From CAVVAL01 sp963740215 (GTDB lineage: Bacteria; Actinomycetota; Actinomycetes; Mycobacteriales; Cryptosporangiaceae), in contig CAVUDJ010000008.1 in assembly GCA_963740215.1 (NCBI GenBank), forward strand, positions 806,001-870,000: 64,000 bases of DNA. The letters run 5' to 3'. Positions within the stretch are counted from its first letter, which is position 1; every line of letters begins with the position of its first letter. The position numbers and the translations under genes are program-made. Positions 1 to 9,272 of the stretch are shown here, in pieces. Below the pieces are notes generated by a model, which did no database searches, had not been told where the DNA came from, and saw only the letters and a program-made list of their open reading frames with translations.

Positions 1-55
1 CGACGACAGCGAAGAGCGCCTGCTTGCGGTGCTGGCGCCAGGTCAGCCAGATCAT
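1..55 (-). CDS. ABC transporter permease, N-terminal fragment
   Basis: Only the first 18 codons lie in the window; the rest is beyond base 1. The ATG (bases 53-55 on the reverse strand) overlaps the TGA of the upstream ATPase gene as ATGA, so the two are translationally coupled. The visible residues begin MIWLTWRQHRKQAL, a start often seen in actinobacterial membrane permeases that follow a YtrA-type GntR regulator and an ABC ATPase. The role as membrane partner of the ATPase is inferred from this start and from position. Nothing further can be read. Confidence 0.6.
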   Translation of the reverse strand, partial: MIWLTWRQHRKQALFAVV

Positions 56-1350
56 GGCCCCGTCACCTCCAACCGGGCCGGGCCGGGCAGCGAGCCGGCC
101 GAGGTGTCGGCGAGGTAGGCGAGCACGAGGTCTTCCAGCGCGACGTCGCTCACCGACCAGGCCGGGTCGTGGATGGGCCCGTCGGTGCGCACCAGCAATG
201 TCGACTGACGATCGGTATGGCTGGCACGAATGACGGCCGCGACGCCCCCGATGCTGTGGGCCTCGCGATGCGGCCCGACAAGCAGCTTGTGGCTGCCGAG
301 CAGGTCCTCCACGGCGCCGAGCACCTGGACCCGCGCGGACTGCAGCACGATCAGGTAGTCGCAGACCCGTTCGAGGTCGGCGAGCAGGTGCGACGACAGC
401 AGAACCGTTGTGCCGTCGTCGGCGACGCTGCCCATCAGCGCCTGCAGGAACTCGCGGCGAGCGAGCGGGTCGAGGCTCGCGACCGGTTCGTCGAGGAGCA
501 GCAGGTCAGGACGCTTGGCCAAGGCGAGCGCCAGCGCCACCTGGGCACGCTGCCCGCCGGAGAGCTTCTCGACGCGGCGGTCGAGCGGGACGCCGACCTG
601 CCGCAGCCGCCCGAGGGCCAGCTCGGAGTCCCAGCGGCTGTTCAGCTTGCTGCCCATCTTGACCAGCTCGGCCGCGGTGAAGTCGCCGTACAGCGGTGTG
701 TCCTGCGCGACGAAGCCGACCCGCGTGGGGGTCGCGCCCGGCGGCCGCCCGAGCACGCTGATCTCGCCCTCGTCCGGACGGAGAAGGCCGACGGCGAGGT
801 GCAGCAGCGTGGTCTTTCCGGCGCCGTTCGGGCCGACGAGCGCGGCCACCCGGCCGGCGGGCAACGTCAGCGTGCAGTCCCGCAGGCCCCAGGTGCGGCC
901 GTACCGTTTGCCCAGGTTGTGGGTCTCCAGCGCGGTGCTCACGCTATTCCCTCCTGAGATCCGCGTCTCCTGAAACGTGGCACGCAGGGTGGTCTCCACC
1001 AGCGCGATGACGTCCTCCTGGTCCAGGCCGGCAACCCGAGCCCTCCGCAGCCAGCCGACCAGCTCGCCGCGCAGCGCCCCCTGGTTGGCCAGCGACGGGC
1101 CGGCGAGCGAGCGCAGCACGAACGTGCCGACGCCCGGCCGCCCCTCCACCAGGCCCTCGGCCTCCAGTTGCCGGTACGCCTTGAGCACCGTGTTCGGGTT
1201 GATGGCGAGGGACTGCGCGACCTCGCGGACCTTCGGCAGCTGATCCCCCGGGTCGAGCAGGCCCAGCCGCAGCGACTGCTTCACCTGCTGCACCAGCTGC
1301 AGATAGGGCACGACCTTCGAGTGGCCTTCCAGGTGGAACTCGATCGCCAT
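52..1350 (-). CDS. GntR (YtrA-type) regulator fused to ABC transporter ATPase
   Basis: A 432-residue protein joining two families. Residues 1-125 or so are a YtrA-type GntR regulator: a winged helix with VREVAQSLAINPNTVLKAY and a short effector tail. Residues from about 138 are an ABC ATPase with Walker A GPNGAGKTT, signature LSGGQ and Walker B LLLLDEP. In YtrA operons these are normally two adjacent genes. Here they share one frame, but the junction holds a strong ribosome site, AGGAGGG, six bases before a GTG at 942. The ATPase may therefore also be made alone (52-942), or the fusion may result from a lost or gained base. The operon presumably encodes a regulated exporter with the downstream permease. 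A GTCCTA/TAGGAC palindrome upstream suggests autoregulation. Confidence 0.85.
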   Translation of the reverse strand: MAIEFHLEGHSKVVPYLQLVQQVKQSLRLGLLDPGDQLPKVREVAQSLAINPNTVLKAYRQLEAEGLVEGRPGVGTFVLRSLAGPSLANQGALRGELVGWLRRARVAGLDQEDVIALVETTLRATFQETRISGGNSVSTALETHNLGKRYGRTWGLRDCTLTLPAGRVAALVGPNGAGKTTLLHLAVGLLRPDEGEISVLGRPPGATPTRVGFVAQDTPLYGDFTAAELVKMGSKLNSRWDSELALGRLRQVGVPLDRRVEKLSGGQRAQVALALALAKRPDLLLLDEPVASLDPLARREFLQALMGSVADDGTTVLLSSHLLADLERVCDYLIVLQSARVQVLGAVEDLLGSHKLLVGPHREAHSIGGVAAVIRASHTDRQSTLLVRTDGPIHDPAWSVSDVALEDLVLAYLADTSAGSLPGPARLEVTGP

Positions 1351-1366
1351 GGCCGACCTCTCTATA

Positions 1367-1384
1367 GTCCTATGACACTAGGAC
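1367..1384. promoter_or_regulatory. Inverted repeat, probable GntR operator
   Basis: A perfect inverted repeat, GTCCTA, six bases, TAGGAC, lies 17 bp upstream of the start codon of the GntR-ATPase gene. Its position and symmetry fit autoregulation by the encoded YtrA-type repressor; binding is inferred. Confidence 0.55.
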
Positions 1385-1413
1385 AACAGAGCAATGCAAC
1401 GGTGTCAACGGCT

Positions 1414-1463
1414 GATGTGTGCAGGATTTCGCGGGCTATGCCCGACGAAATCCTGCACACATC
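1414..1463. terminator. Long hairpin after the GH95-like gene; repeat family B copy 1
   Basis: An almost perfect 50-nt hairpin: arm GATGTGTGCAGGATTTCG plus CGGGC pairs with GCCCG plus CGAAATCCTGCACACATC, with one bulged A and a three-base TAT loop. It starts a few bases past the stop of the minus-strand glycosidase, so it is a likely terminator, although no U-tract follows. A 24-base stretch recurs with one difference at 31401-31424, so it is also a dispersed element. Confidence 0.7.
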
Positions 1464-1468
1464 GCTGG

Positions 1469-3747
1469 CTAGGGCAGGCCCCAGGGCGGCGCCGGCTTGC
1501 TGATCGGCACGGGCCCCACCGACAGGTCCGGCTTCGCGCCCCGCGCGTGCACCAGCACCTCCGCGCCCCTGCGCAGCTGGATGTCGAGGTCGCCGTTCGG
1601 CAGCACCCGGTGCCGCACTCCCCTACCGCGCACCTCGACCGGCCCGGCGATGCCCGTGCGCAGCCGCAGCGGCGCCCCGGCCTCGCTGTACACGCGGACG
1701 AAGTCGGTGACCCCGCGCCGCCGCGCCGCCGTGACCAGGAACGCGCCCTGCGTGCGGAAGTTCTGCACGACGGCGTCCGGCCAGGCTGCTCGGCACGGCG
1801 GGGAACATCCGGATCACGCCGCCCCAGCTCTGGCACAGCATGTCGTGGATGCTCTGCGCGCCCGAGAGCGGCGTCTCGATGACCGGTCCGGACTCCCGGT
1901 ACATCGTGTTCGGCTGGACGAACCGGCGCAGCAGCTCGCCGAGGTAGTGGTCGGCCTGGTCGCCGCGGAGCATCTGCGCCGACATCGACGCGGCGCCGGT
2001 GAACGTGTACCCCTGCAGCGCGCCCTCGAAGCTGACCCAGTGGTCGAGCGACTTCTCGATCAGCCGCGCGGTGCTGCGGCTGTTCCCACGTGACGTCGTA
2101 CAGCGGGTAGACCATGAGCAGGTGCGAGTAGTGCCGGTGCGACTTCGCGAACGGCACGCCGGCGCCGATCATGTAGCCGTTGGCGTCGACCGGGTAGTCG
2201 ACCAGCTTGGCGAGGATGTCCCGCCACGCGGGCGCGAGCGGGTCGTCGATCCGCAGCGCGCGCGCGGAGTCCAGCAGGGTCCGGCAGCCCCAGCGGATCA
2301 GCGCCAGGTCGTAGTTGCAGTCGGGCGCGTTCCCGTACTCCGGGGAGTAGGTCAGCGGCAGGTGCAGCCGGCCGTCCGCGCCGCGTGACCAGGAAGTGCC
2401 GGTAGTAGTTGACGGCCCGGCGCAGCAGCGGGAACAGCACGTCGCGCAGGATCGAGCCGTCCATCGTGTGCCGGTAGGAGAGCCAGACGTTGTGCAGCGC
2501 CCAGGTCAGGCTGCCGACCTCGGGCGGGTACGTCTCGTCGCCCGGGGACGCCGACCGGGTAGCGCGGAGTTGAGCACCGGTGCCCCGGCGTCGAGCCAGC
2601 GCGTCGGTGGTGCGCGGCGACGCCGGCCGAGTCGTGCCGGTACTGCTCCGGGACGCCGTCGATCAGGCGCTGCCGGTTCTCGTCCAGCGAGCGCGTGATC
2701 GCGTCGAGCTCCAGGTGGTTGGAGCCGTGGATCAGCCAGTACTCGAGCTGGACGTTGAGGTTCCACCAGGTCGCCGGCCACGGGGTCGGCTCCAGCCACG
2801 GGCCGGAGGTCGCCATGATCGGGTGCGTCCCGCCGCGCCGCCGACGCGATCTTGTAGAGCTGGATCCAGTAGAAGCTCTGCAGCTTCGCGTCCGGAATGG
2901 ACAGGAAGCTCTTGCGGTAGAAGCGGTGCCACCACACGCGGTGCCCGATCGTGCAGCGCGTCGGCGGGCAGGTGCGCCGAGCGCCGGACCGTTCGCACCG
3001 CGCGGGCGGTGGCGCCGCTGTCGGGGTGCGACCAGGCGACCGACGCGTACAGCGTGCGCGCGGAGCCGCGCCGGACCTCGCGCCACGCCGTCGCGTGCTC
3101 GCCGCCGGCCAGCAGCGGCTGGGTGACGATCTCGAGCCCGCCGGCGCGGCTGACGGTCGGCGCCGGGTTCGGTACGTACCCGGGCGGCGGGGTGCGGTTG
3201 AACCGCGGGTCGGTGCGCGGGCTGACCGCCTCCTGCGGCGTGAACGTCCACGTGAAGCCCGTCTCGCCCGCCGATCGGCACGACCTCGACGGCGAGCAGA
3301 TCGGTCCGGTGTGGACGAACGCGCGCAAGCGCCAGGCTGCCCGCCGCGGTCGTGATCGTGCCGCGCAGCTCGGCGTTCCAGACGTCGAGCCGCCAGTCGA
3401 CGCCGGTGATCGCGCCGACCGGCCGCAGCGTCAGGTAGCCGATGGGCAGGCGGGCCAGGCCGAACAGCGACCCGAACTGCGGGCGGTGGTCCTGCACCTC
3501 GCTGTGCTGCACGTTGAAGCGGACGGCGTTCGCTCGGTCTCGCGTAGATGCCCGAGGCGAGGAAGCCGTTGCCGAGGAACGGGCCCTCGTACCAGGTGGT
3601 CGGCAGCCGCTTCCAGATCAGGTCGGCGCCGGCGAGGAACCTCGGCCACTGGTCGTGCCCGGCCCACCCGGGGCTGGCGGGAAGGGTGGCGACCGCCGCG
3701 GCGCCCGCGGCGCCGCCGAGCAGTGCCCGACGGGAGAACTCGACCAT
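1469..3747 (-). pseudogene. Secreted GH95-like glycoside hydrolase, multiply frameshifted
   Basis: The reading frame breaks about eight times, but the pieces line up as one protein of roughly 755 residues. The N-terminus has a Tat-like signal (SRRALLGG then a hydrophobic stretch ending ASPGWA). Next comes WYEGPFLGNGFLASGIYA, resembling the N-terminal beta domain of family 95 fucosidase-type enzymes. Later pieces read NVQLEYWLIHGSNHLELD, HRHYSHLLMVYPLYD, QSWGGVIRMFPAVP and FRTQGAFLVTAARR, matching the (alpha/alpha)6 barrel and C-terminal region of GH95. It would cleave fucose- or galactose-bearing polysaccharide outside the cell. Family assignment is by recall of motifs. The many breaks with preserved protein sense suggest consensus indels as much as real decay. 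Bases 3748-3930 upstream hold no gene. Confidence 0.6.
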
Positions 3748-3930
3748 CGGCTGACCTCGCAGTCATCGGAGCTAGGACCCCGGCCTAACGGGACTGAAGG
3801 GACGAGCCGGGAACCGTAGCAGCTATAGATCCGATCTCTGCGTGTGCACGCTACCCCCGCCCGTGCCTTTTGGGCGACATCTTCCCGGCTATAGCGCGGA
3901 GCGCAACGCACTGCTCGACCGCAACCGGCT

Positions 3931-5572
3931 CTACGGGATGTCGACCTGCGTCTCGCAGTCGGCCGTGGCCGAGTCGGTGCCGGCGCCGCCGCGTGCGATG
4001 TCGACGCCGACGCCGCAGTTGATGAAGTCGTTGCCCGTCCGCACCGGCGAGCAGGTCGTTCCCGCCGAGGCCGATGATCGTGTCGTCGCCGCCCTCGCCG
4101 ATGAGGTTGTTGGCGAAGTCGTCGCCGACCAGGAAGTCGGCGGCCGCGCCGCCGGTGACGTTCTCGGTCCGACGCGCCGCCGAGGACGTTGTCGCCCTCG
4201 CCCGCCTCGCCGTCGTTGGCGAGGCTGTCGATGATCGACGGTGAGCGGCGTCGGTGCGGAAGCGGTAGAAGGCCCGGTCGGAGCCCAGCCCGCCGTCGAA
4301 GCGGTCGGCACCGGCGCCGCCGTCCATGAAGTCGTCGCCGTCGCCGCCGTCCATCCGGTCGTCGCCGGCGCCGCCGCGAAGCGTGTCGTCGCCGGCCTGG
4401 CCGAAGAGGAAGTCGTTGCCGTCGCCGCCGTTGAGGCCGTCGTCGCCCTCGCCGCCGGTCGAGGAAGTCCTCGCCCCCGCCGCCGTGAGGCCGTCGCGGC
4501 CGCCGTTGCCGCTGAGGTTGTTCGTCACGGAGCTGCCGCGGATGAGCTGTCGGCGCCCGCAGCCGCCGAAGAGGTCCTCGATGTCGGTGTGGACGTTGTC
4601 CTTCTCGGTGAAGCGTCTGGCCGTCGTTGGCGACGTTGTCGATCGTGACCGTGACACCCGAGGTGCGGGTCCTCGTAGAAGGCGTCGTCGTTGTCGGCAC
4701 CGCCGGACATGTCGTCGTTGCCGAGCCCGCCGTCGAGGTCGTCCTGGCCGGCGCCGCCTGGAGGATGTCGTCGCCGTCCTGGCCGAACAGGTTGTCCAGG
4801 CCCGCCAGGCCGATGAGCGTGTCGTTGCCCGGCGCCGCCGAAGATGTCGTTCTGCACGGTGGCGACGTTCGTGCCGGTGATGCGCGTCGTCGCCGGAGCC
4901 GCCGAAGAGCTTCTCGACGTCGCTGCGCGACGTTGTCGCCCTCCTGCGCCTCGCCGTCGTCGGCGACGTCGTCCGGGTCGACGGTGACGCCGACGCGTGC
5001 GCGAGCGGTAGTGACGGTGTCGAGGTCCGGCGCCGCCGGCCAGTTGTCCGCGCCCGAGGCCGCCGTCCAGCGTGTCGGCGCCTGCGCCCGCCGAGAGCGA
5101 GTCGTTGCCGTCGCGTCCGCGGAGCGTGTCGCGGCCGAACCCGGTGCTGATCATGTCGTCGCCGAGGTTCCCGTCGACGTGTCGGTGCCGGTGCCCGTGG
5201 TGACGCGGTCGCTGCCGTCGCCGGCCAGCACGGTCACGGGCAGCGTGAGCGGGACGGTCACCACGTCGGACAGGTCGCCCGAGTTGACGGTGATCCGGGT
5301 GATCCCGGCCGCGCTGCACGTCACCGCGTTCGCGTCGAGCTGGGTACAGCCGACGCCCGGCACGACGGCGTCGCCGGTGTCGCGGACGGTGAACGTCGAG
5401 TTGACCAGCGCGGCCGCGATGGCGTTGGCCTTGCCGGCCTGCGCGTTGATGGTCAACGAGCCCGCCTGGGCGGTCACGGTGGTGCCCGTGGCCGCTGCGC
5501 GGGACCCGCAGCGACCGCTACGGCGGCGAAGACGGCCCCCGCCGTCAGCAGCGCTCTGTGTCTGGAGTGCAT
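3931..5572 (-). pseudogene. Secreted RTX-type calcium-binding repeat protein, frameshifted
   Basis: The start at 5572 follows a GGGGGAG ribosome site and gives MHSRHRALLTAGAVF plus a hydrophobic stretch, a Sec signal peptide. A mature N-terminal domain of about 100 residues (TVTAQAGSLTINAQAGKAN...) precedes a long run of nonapeptide RTX repeats such as GGAGDDRMDGGDGDDF and GGEGDDGLNGGDGNDF. The end is DSATADCETQVDIP then TAG. RTX repeats form calcium-binding beta-rolls. The frame shifts at least eight times, and each piece continues the repeat pattern in a new frame, so the intact form would have about 540 residues. The function beyond calcium binding and secretion is unknown. Repetitive GC-rich DNA of this kind is prone to assembly indels. 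Confidence 0.65.
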
Positions 5573-5664
5573 GTGTTGATCTCCCCCTGGGATGCGTGAC
5601 GCACCGGTCGGCGCATCGTCGCCACACTTCGGGGGTTGCGGCAGGTCGAGAAGGCACGCCGGCC

Positions 5665-5697
5665 GAAACTGCCGGATCGCGGAGCGGAAACTGCCGG
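5665..5697. promoter_or_regulatory. Direct repeat in the RTX/XRE divergent promoter region
   Basis: GAAACTGCCGG occurs twice, at 5665-5675 and 5687-5697, exactly 22 bp apart, in the spacer between the divergent RTX gene and the XRE/NB-ARC regulator. Two helical turns put both copies on one DNA face, as expected for a regulator site. The binding protein is unknown; the adjacent XRE regulator is the first candidate. Confidence 0.35.
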
Positions 5698-5769
5698 TCT
5701 TGCCGCATCCCGTGTCGCGTTCGCGACTCGACGGTCCTCATCGGCGACCGCCCTGCCTACCGTCCGGTG

Positions 5770-8207
5770 GTGTCGTTCGGGGAGCTGGTTCGGCAGCACC
5801 GGTTGGCGGCCAGGCTGAGCCAGCGGACGCTGGCGGATCGCGCTGGCCTGAGCGAGCGTGCCGTCCGCGCGCTGGAGACCGGCGCCACGAACCGCCCGCA
5901 CCGGCACTCGGTGGCCGTCGTCGCCGCCGCGCTCGACCTCGCCGGTGACGACCTCGCGGCGTTCCTCGCGGTCTCACGGGGCTCCGCTGGAGCTGTCTCG
6001 ACAAGGCCGATCCCGGAGCCCACCGATCTCGTCGGCCGGGCCGCGCAGTTCCGGACGCTCGCCGACCTGGTCACGGGCGGCCGGCACCGCGTGGTCACGG
6101 TCACCGGGCCGGGCGGCGTCGGCAAGTCGCGGCTGGCCGCGAGCTGGTCGCGATGGTGCGCCAGACCCTGGACGTCCACGTGCTCGACCTCGCCGCGACC
6201 GCCGATCCGGCCCTGGTCGGCGAGCTGATCGCGGAGGTGCTGGGCTTCGGCGGCGCCTCGACGCTGTCGCCGGTGGAGCGCGTCGCGACGCGGCTGCGCG
6301 ACCGGCGGGCGGTGCTCGTCCTCGACTGCTTCGAGCGGGTCGTCTCGGCCGCGCCGGTGGTCGCCGCGCTGGTCCGGCGGTGCCCCGCGTCTGACCGTGC
6401 TGGTCACCAGCCAGCGGCCCTTGCGGATCGTGCGGCGAGCGGCTGGTCCCGTTGCGCCCGCTGCCGGTCGCCGCCGCCGTGGAGCTGTTCGCCCAGCGAG
6501 CGGCGACCGCGCGGCCAGGCTTCGCCGTCACCGACGGCAACTATCCGGCGGTGGCCAAGATCTGCCGCGCCATTGACGGGCTGCCGCTCGCGGTGGAGCT
6601 GGCGGCCGCCCGGATGCGGGTGCTGACACCGTCCGACCTCGCCGCACGGCTGGACCGCAGCCTCGACGTCCTGGCCGGAGGCCCACACGACCTGCCGGCG
6701 CGGCACCGGTCGCTGCGGGCGACGATCGAGTCGAGCCTGGAGGTGGTCCCGGATGCCGCGCGCACGCTGTTCGCCTGGCTCGGCGCGTTCCCGGGCGGTT
6801 GCCTCCTCGCGGATCTCGAAGCCGTCGCCACCGCTCTCGACCGTGACGGCGGCTGGCTGCTCGCCGCGCTGACGGACCTCGTCGACATGAGCCTGGTCCG
6901 CGTCACCGAGGACTCCGGCGCCGCCCGGTACGTCCTGCCGGACGCGATGCGGGAACTGGCGGTCGAGCGCCTCGGCGCCGGACACCGGGTCAGGCACGCG
7001 GTCGCCGTCCACTACCTGCGGCGCGTCCCGGCCGAGGACGCCGACAACGTGCGGGCGGCGACGGCGTGGGCGCTCGCCCACGAGCCAGAGCTGCTCGGCC
7101 CTGCGACGGTTGAGGCGCTGTGCCGGTACTACGAGGTCAGCGGCCGGCTCGCGGAGGGTCAGGCGGCGCTGGCGAGGGCGGGGGAAGCGGGCGAGCCCAC
7201 CGCGTGGACCAGCGCCGGGCGGCTCGCCCGGCTGCGCGGCGACCTCGACGAGGCCGCCCGGCTGGCCGGCGTCGCGCTGGCCCGGCTCGACCCGGCCGAC
7301 CACGTCGCACTGTGCGCCGCGCACCTCCTGCTCGGCTCGGTGGGCACCGACCGGCGGGACGGTGTGGCCGCCCGGTCCACCCTTCGGGTCGCCCTGCGAC
7401 ACGCGCGTAAGGCCGCCGACACGCGGTTGGTGGGCCGGGTCCTCAACAATCTCGGCACGCTGTCGATGGAGCTGGGGCGGCTGCGCGACGCGGAACGCCT
7501 CCTCAGCGCGGCGCTCGTCGCCAAGCGTCGCAGCGGCTCCGGCGACCTCGACTCCGGCCGCACACTGTTCAACCTCGCGGAAACCGCACTCGCTGGCGGC
7601 GAGGCGGCACTGGCCGCCAGCCGGGCGCTGGAGGCAGGCAAGCTCCTGCGCCGCGCCGGGTACGACCGCCTCGCCGGCTTTTACCGCCACTACCCAGGCG
7701 CTCGCCCTGCTGCGGCTCGACCTCACCCGAGAGGCGATGTCCGCCGCGCGCCACGCCATCCAGCTCATCGGCGACTCCCCCGACGACCCGCGGACCGCCG
7801 GAGTCGTCGGGCTCCGGCACAGCGTGGTCCTGCACACGGCCGGTGACCACGCGGCGGCGATGCGAGCGCTCCGCGCGGCGCTGCCACTTGCCCTCGACAG
7901 CACCCTGCGTGACCAGGAGGAGGCCGCCGACGCGCTCGACGCCCACGCCACCCTGCTCGCCGCACGGGCGCCCGCGATCGCCGCCTACCTACTCGGCGCC
8001 GCCCACCGGCTCCGCAGCCAGGTACCGACCCCGATCGCGGCCGCCACCGCCGCCATGATCGCGCGCACCACACGCACCAGCCGGCGAGCGCTCGGCGACG
8101 CCCGGTTCGACGCCGCCTACCGGCGCGGCACCCGGCTCGAACGCACGGAACTCCTCACGGCGTGCTGGGCCGTGCTGCCTGCGGGGGCCGCCGCACGGCA
8201 AGCGTGA
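5770..8207 (+). pseudogene. XRE-type HTH / NB-ARC ATPase / TPR regulator, frameshifted
   Basis: About 810 residues when frames are joined. Residues 1-70 are an XRE helix-turn-helix (FGELVRQHRLAARLSQRTLA, ...LSERAVRALETG). Then follow a DLVGR box and a P-loop GPGGVGKS, a VLVLDCFE Walker B-like strand, and GLPLAVELAAARM, the GxP signature of STAND/NB-ARC ATPases. The C-terminal half is leucine/alanine-rich helical repeats with TPR character, ending at TGA 8205-8207. Proteins of this build are signal-responsive regulators in actinomycetes. The frame shifts near 6140, 6390, 6440 and 7690. No good ribosome site precedes the GTG; 5767 is an equally possible start. The target is unknown; a 22-bp-spaced direct repeat lies just upstream. 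Confidence 0.65.
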
Positions 8208-8210
8208 GGC

Positions 8211-8226
8211 GTTGAAAGTTTTCAAC
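8211..8226. promoter_or_regulatory. LacI-type operator
   Basis: GTTGAAA, two bases, TTTCAAC forms a perfect 7+7 inverted repeat in the 60-bp gap before the LacI regulator gene. It fits the size and A/T-rich half-sites of LacI-family operators, and its place implies control of the regulator and the overlapping glycosidase. Confidence 0.5.
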
Positions 8227-8267
8227 AAACCGTTGCAAGCGTATTGCCCGATTGTTACCTTCTGCGG

Positions 8268-9272
8268 GTGAAGGTCGGCATCACCGAGGTGGCCGCCCGC
8301 GCGCAGGTGAGCGAGGCGACGGTGAGCCGCGTCGTCAACCGCCGCCCCGGCGTCGCCGGCCGCACCCGGGAAGCCGTCGAGCAGGCCATCGCCGAACTCG
8401 GGTACGAGCCTTCCAATCGCGGCCAGGTCGTCGCGATGATCACCCCCTGGCTGTCCAACCCGTTCTTCGCGGAGGTCGCCGAACTGGTCGAGGCGGCGCT
8501 GGCGCCGCACGGGCTCAAGGGCGTGGTCTGCCCAGCACTGCCCGGCGGAATCCAGGAGCGCGAGTTCGTCACCGCGCTCGCCGACCACGGGATCGCCGCT
8601 GTGGTGTTCCTGTCCGCCAGCAACACCGTCGACAACGCCGATCCCGAGACGTACCAGGTGCTCGCGTCCCGGCGGATCCCGTTCGTGGGGGTCAACGGCG
8701 GCTTCGACGGGCACGATGCGCCGGTGTTCTCCAGCGACGACGCGCGCGCCGCCGAGATCGCCGTCGACCACCTGTTCGGACTCGGCCACCGGCGGATCGG
8801 CATGGCCGCCGGCCCTCGCGGCAACCGCCCGGCCGAGCGTCGGGTCCAGGGGTTCCTCGCGGCGCTCGACCGGCGCGGGATCGCCGCCCAACCGGTCGTC
8901 CGCCAGGTCTACACCGTCGAGGGTGGACAGTCCGCCGCCGCCGTCCTGCTCGACCAGGACGTCACCGCGATCGTCGCCGCCAGCGACTACATGGCCCTGG
9001 GCGCGATCCGCGGGGTCCGCCGCGCCGGCCTCACCGTGCCCGGCGACGTCTCCGTCGTCGGCTACGACGGCACCATGATCACGGAGTTCGTCGACCCTCC
9101 ACTCACGACAGTCCGGCAGCCCACCGGCCGGCTCGCGAAGGAGGTAGCGCGGGCCGTGGTGGCCCTCGTCACCCACCGCGAGGTGCCGTCGGGCGAGCTG
9201 CTGTTCAGCCCCGAGCTCGTGGTGCGGTCGTCCACCGCGCCGCCACCCACCTCCCGAGAGGCATCCCGATGA
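8268..9272 (+). CDS. LacI family transcriptional regulator
   Basis: A 334-residue LacI/GalR repressor from the GTG at 8268. The first 20 residues give the signature helix-turn-helix ITEVAARAQVSEATVSRVVN followed by a hinge region ending near GYEPSN. The rest is a periplasmic-binding-protein-like sugar domain (ITPWLSNPFFAEVAELVEAAL, GLGHRRIGMAAGP, SVVGYDGTMITEFVDPPLTT). Its stop overlaps the start of the secreted glycosidase gene as ATGA, so the pair is one operon and the repressor most likely responds to a sugar released by that enzyme. An upstream palindrome (8211-8226) is the likely operator. A start 24 bp upstream is possible, but the GTG places the HTH at the usual distance from the N-terminus. 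Confidence 0.88.
   Translation: MKVGITEVAARAQVSEATVSRVVNRRPGVAGRTREAVEQAIAELGYEPSNRGQVVAMITPWLSNPFFAEVAELVEAALAPHGLKGVVCPALPGGIQEREFVTALADHGIAAVVFLSASNTVDNADPETYQVLASRRIPFVGVNGGFDGHDAPVFSSDDARAAEIAVDHLFGLGHRRIGMAAGPRGNRPAERRVQGFLAALDRRGIAAQPVVRQVYTVEGGQSAAAVLLDQDVTAIVAASDYMALGAIRGVRRAGLTVPGDVSVVGYDGTMITEFVDPPLTTVRQPTGRLAKEVARAVVALVTHREVPSGELLFSPELVVRSSTAPPPTSREASR

Noticed and set aside
3931..5319. Tandem repeats in the RTX gene taken as a CRISPR array or minisatellite
   Set aside because: The repeats have a protein-level GGxGxDxxx period without constant DNA repeats or unique spacers, so they are coding repeats.
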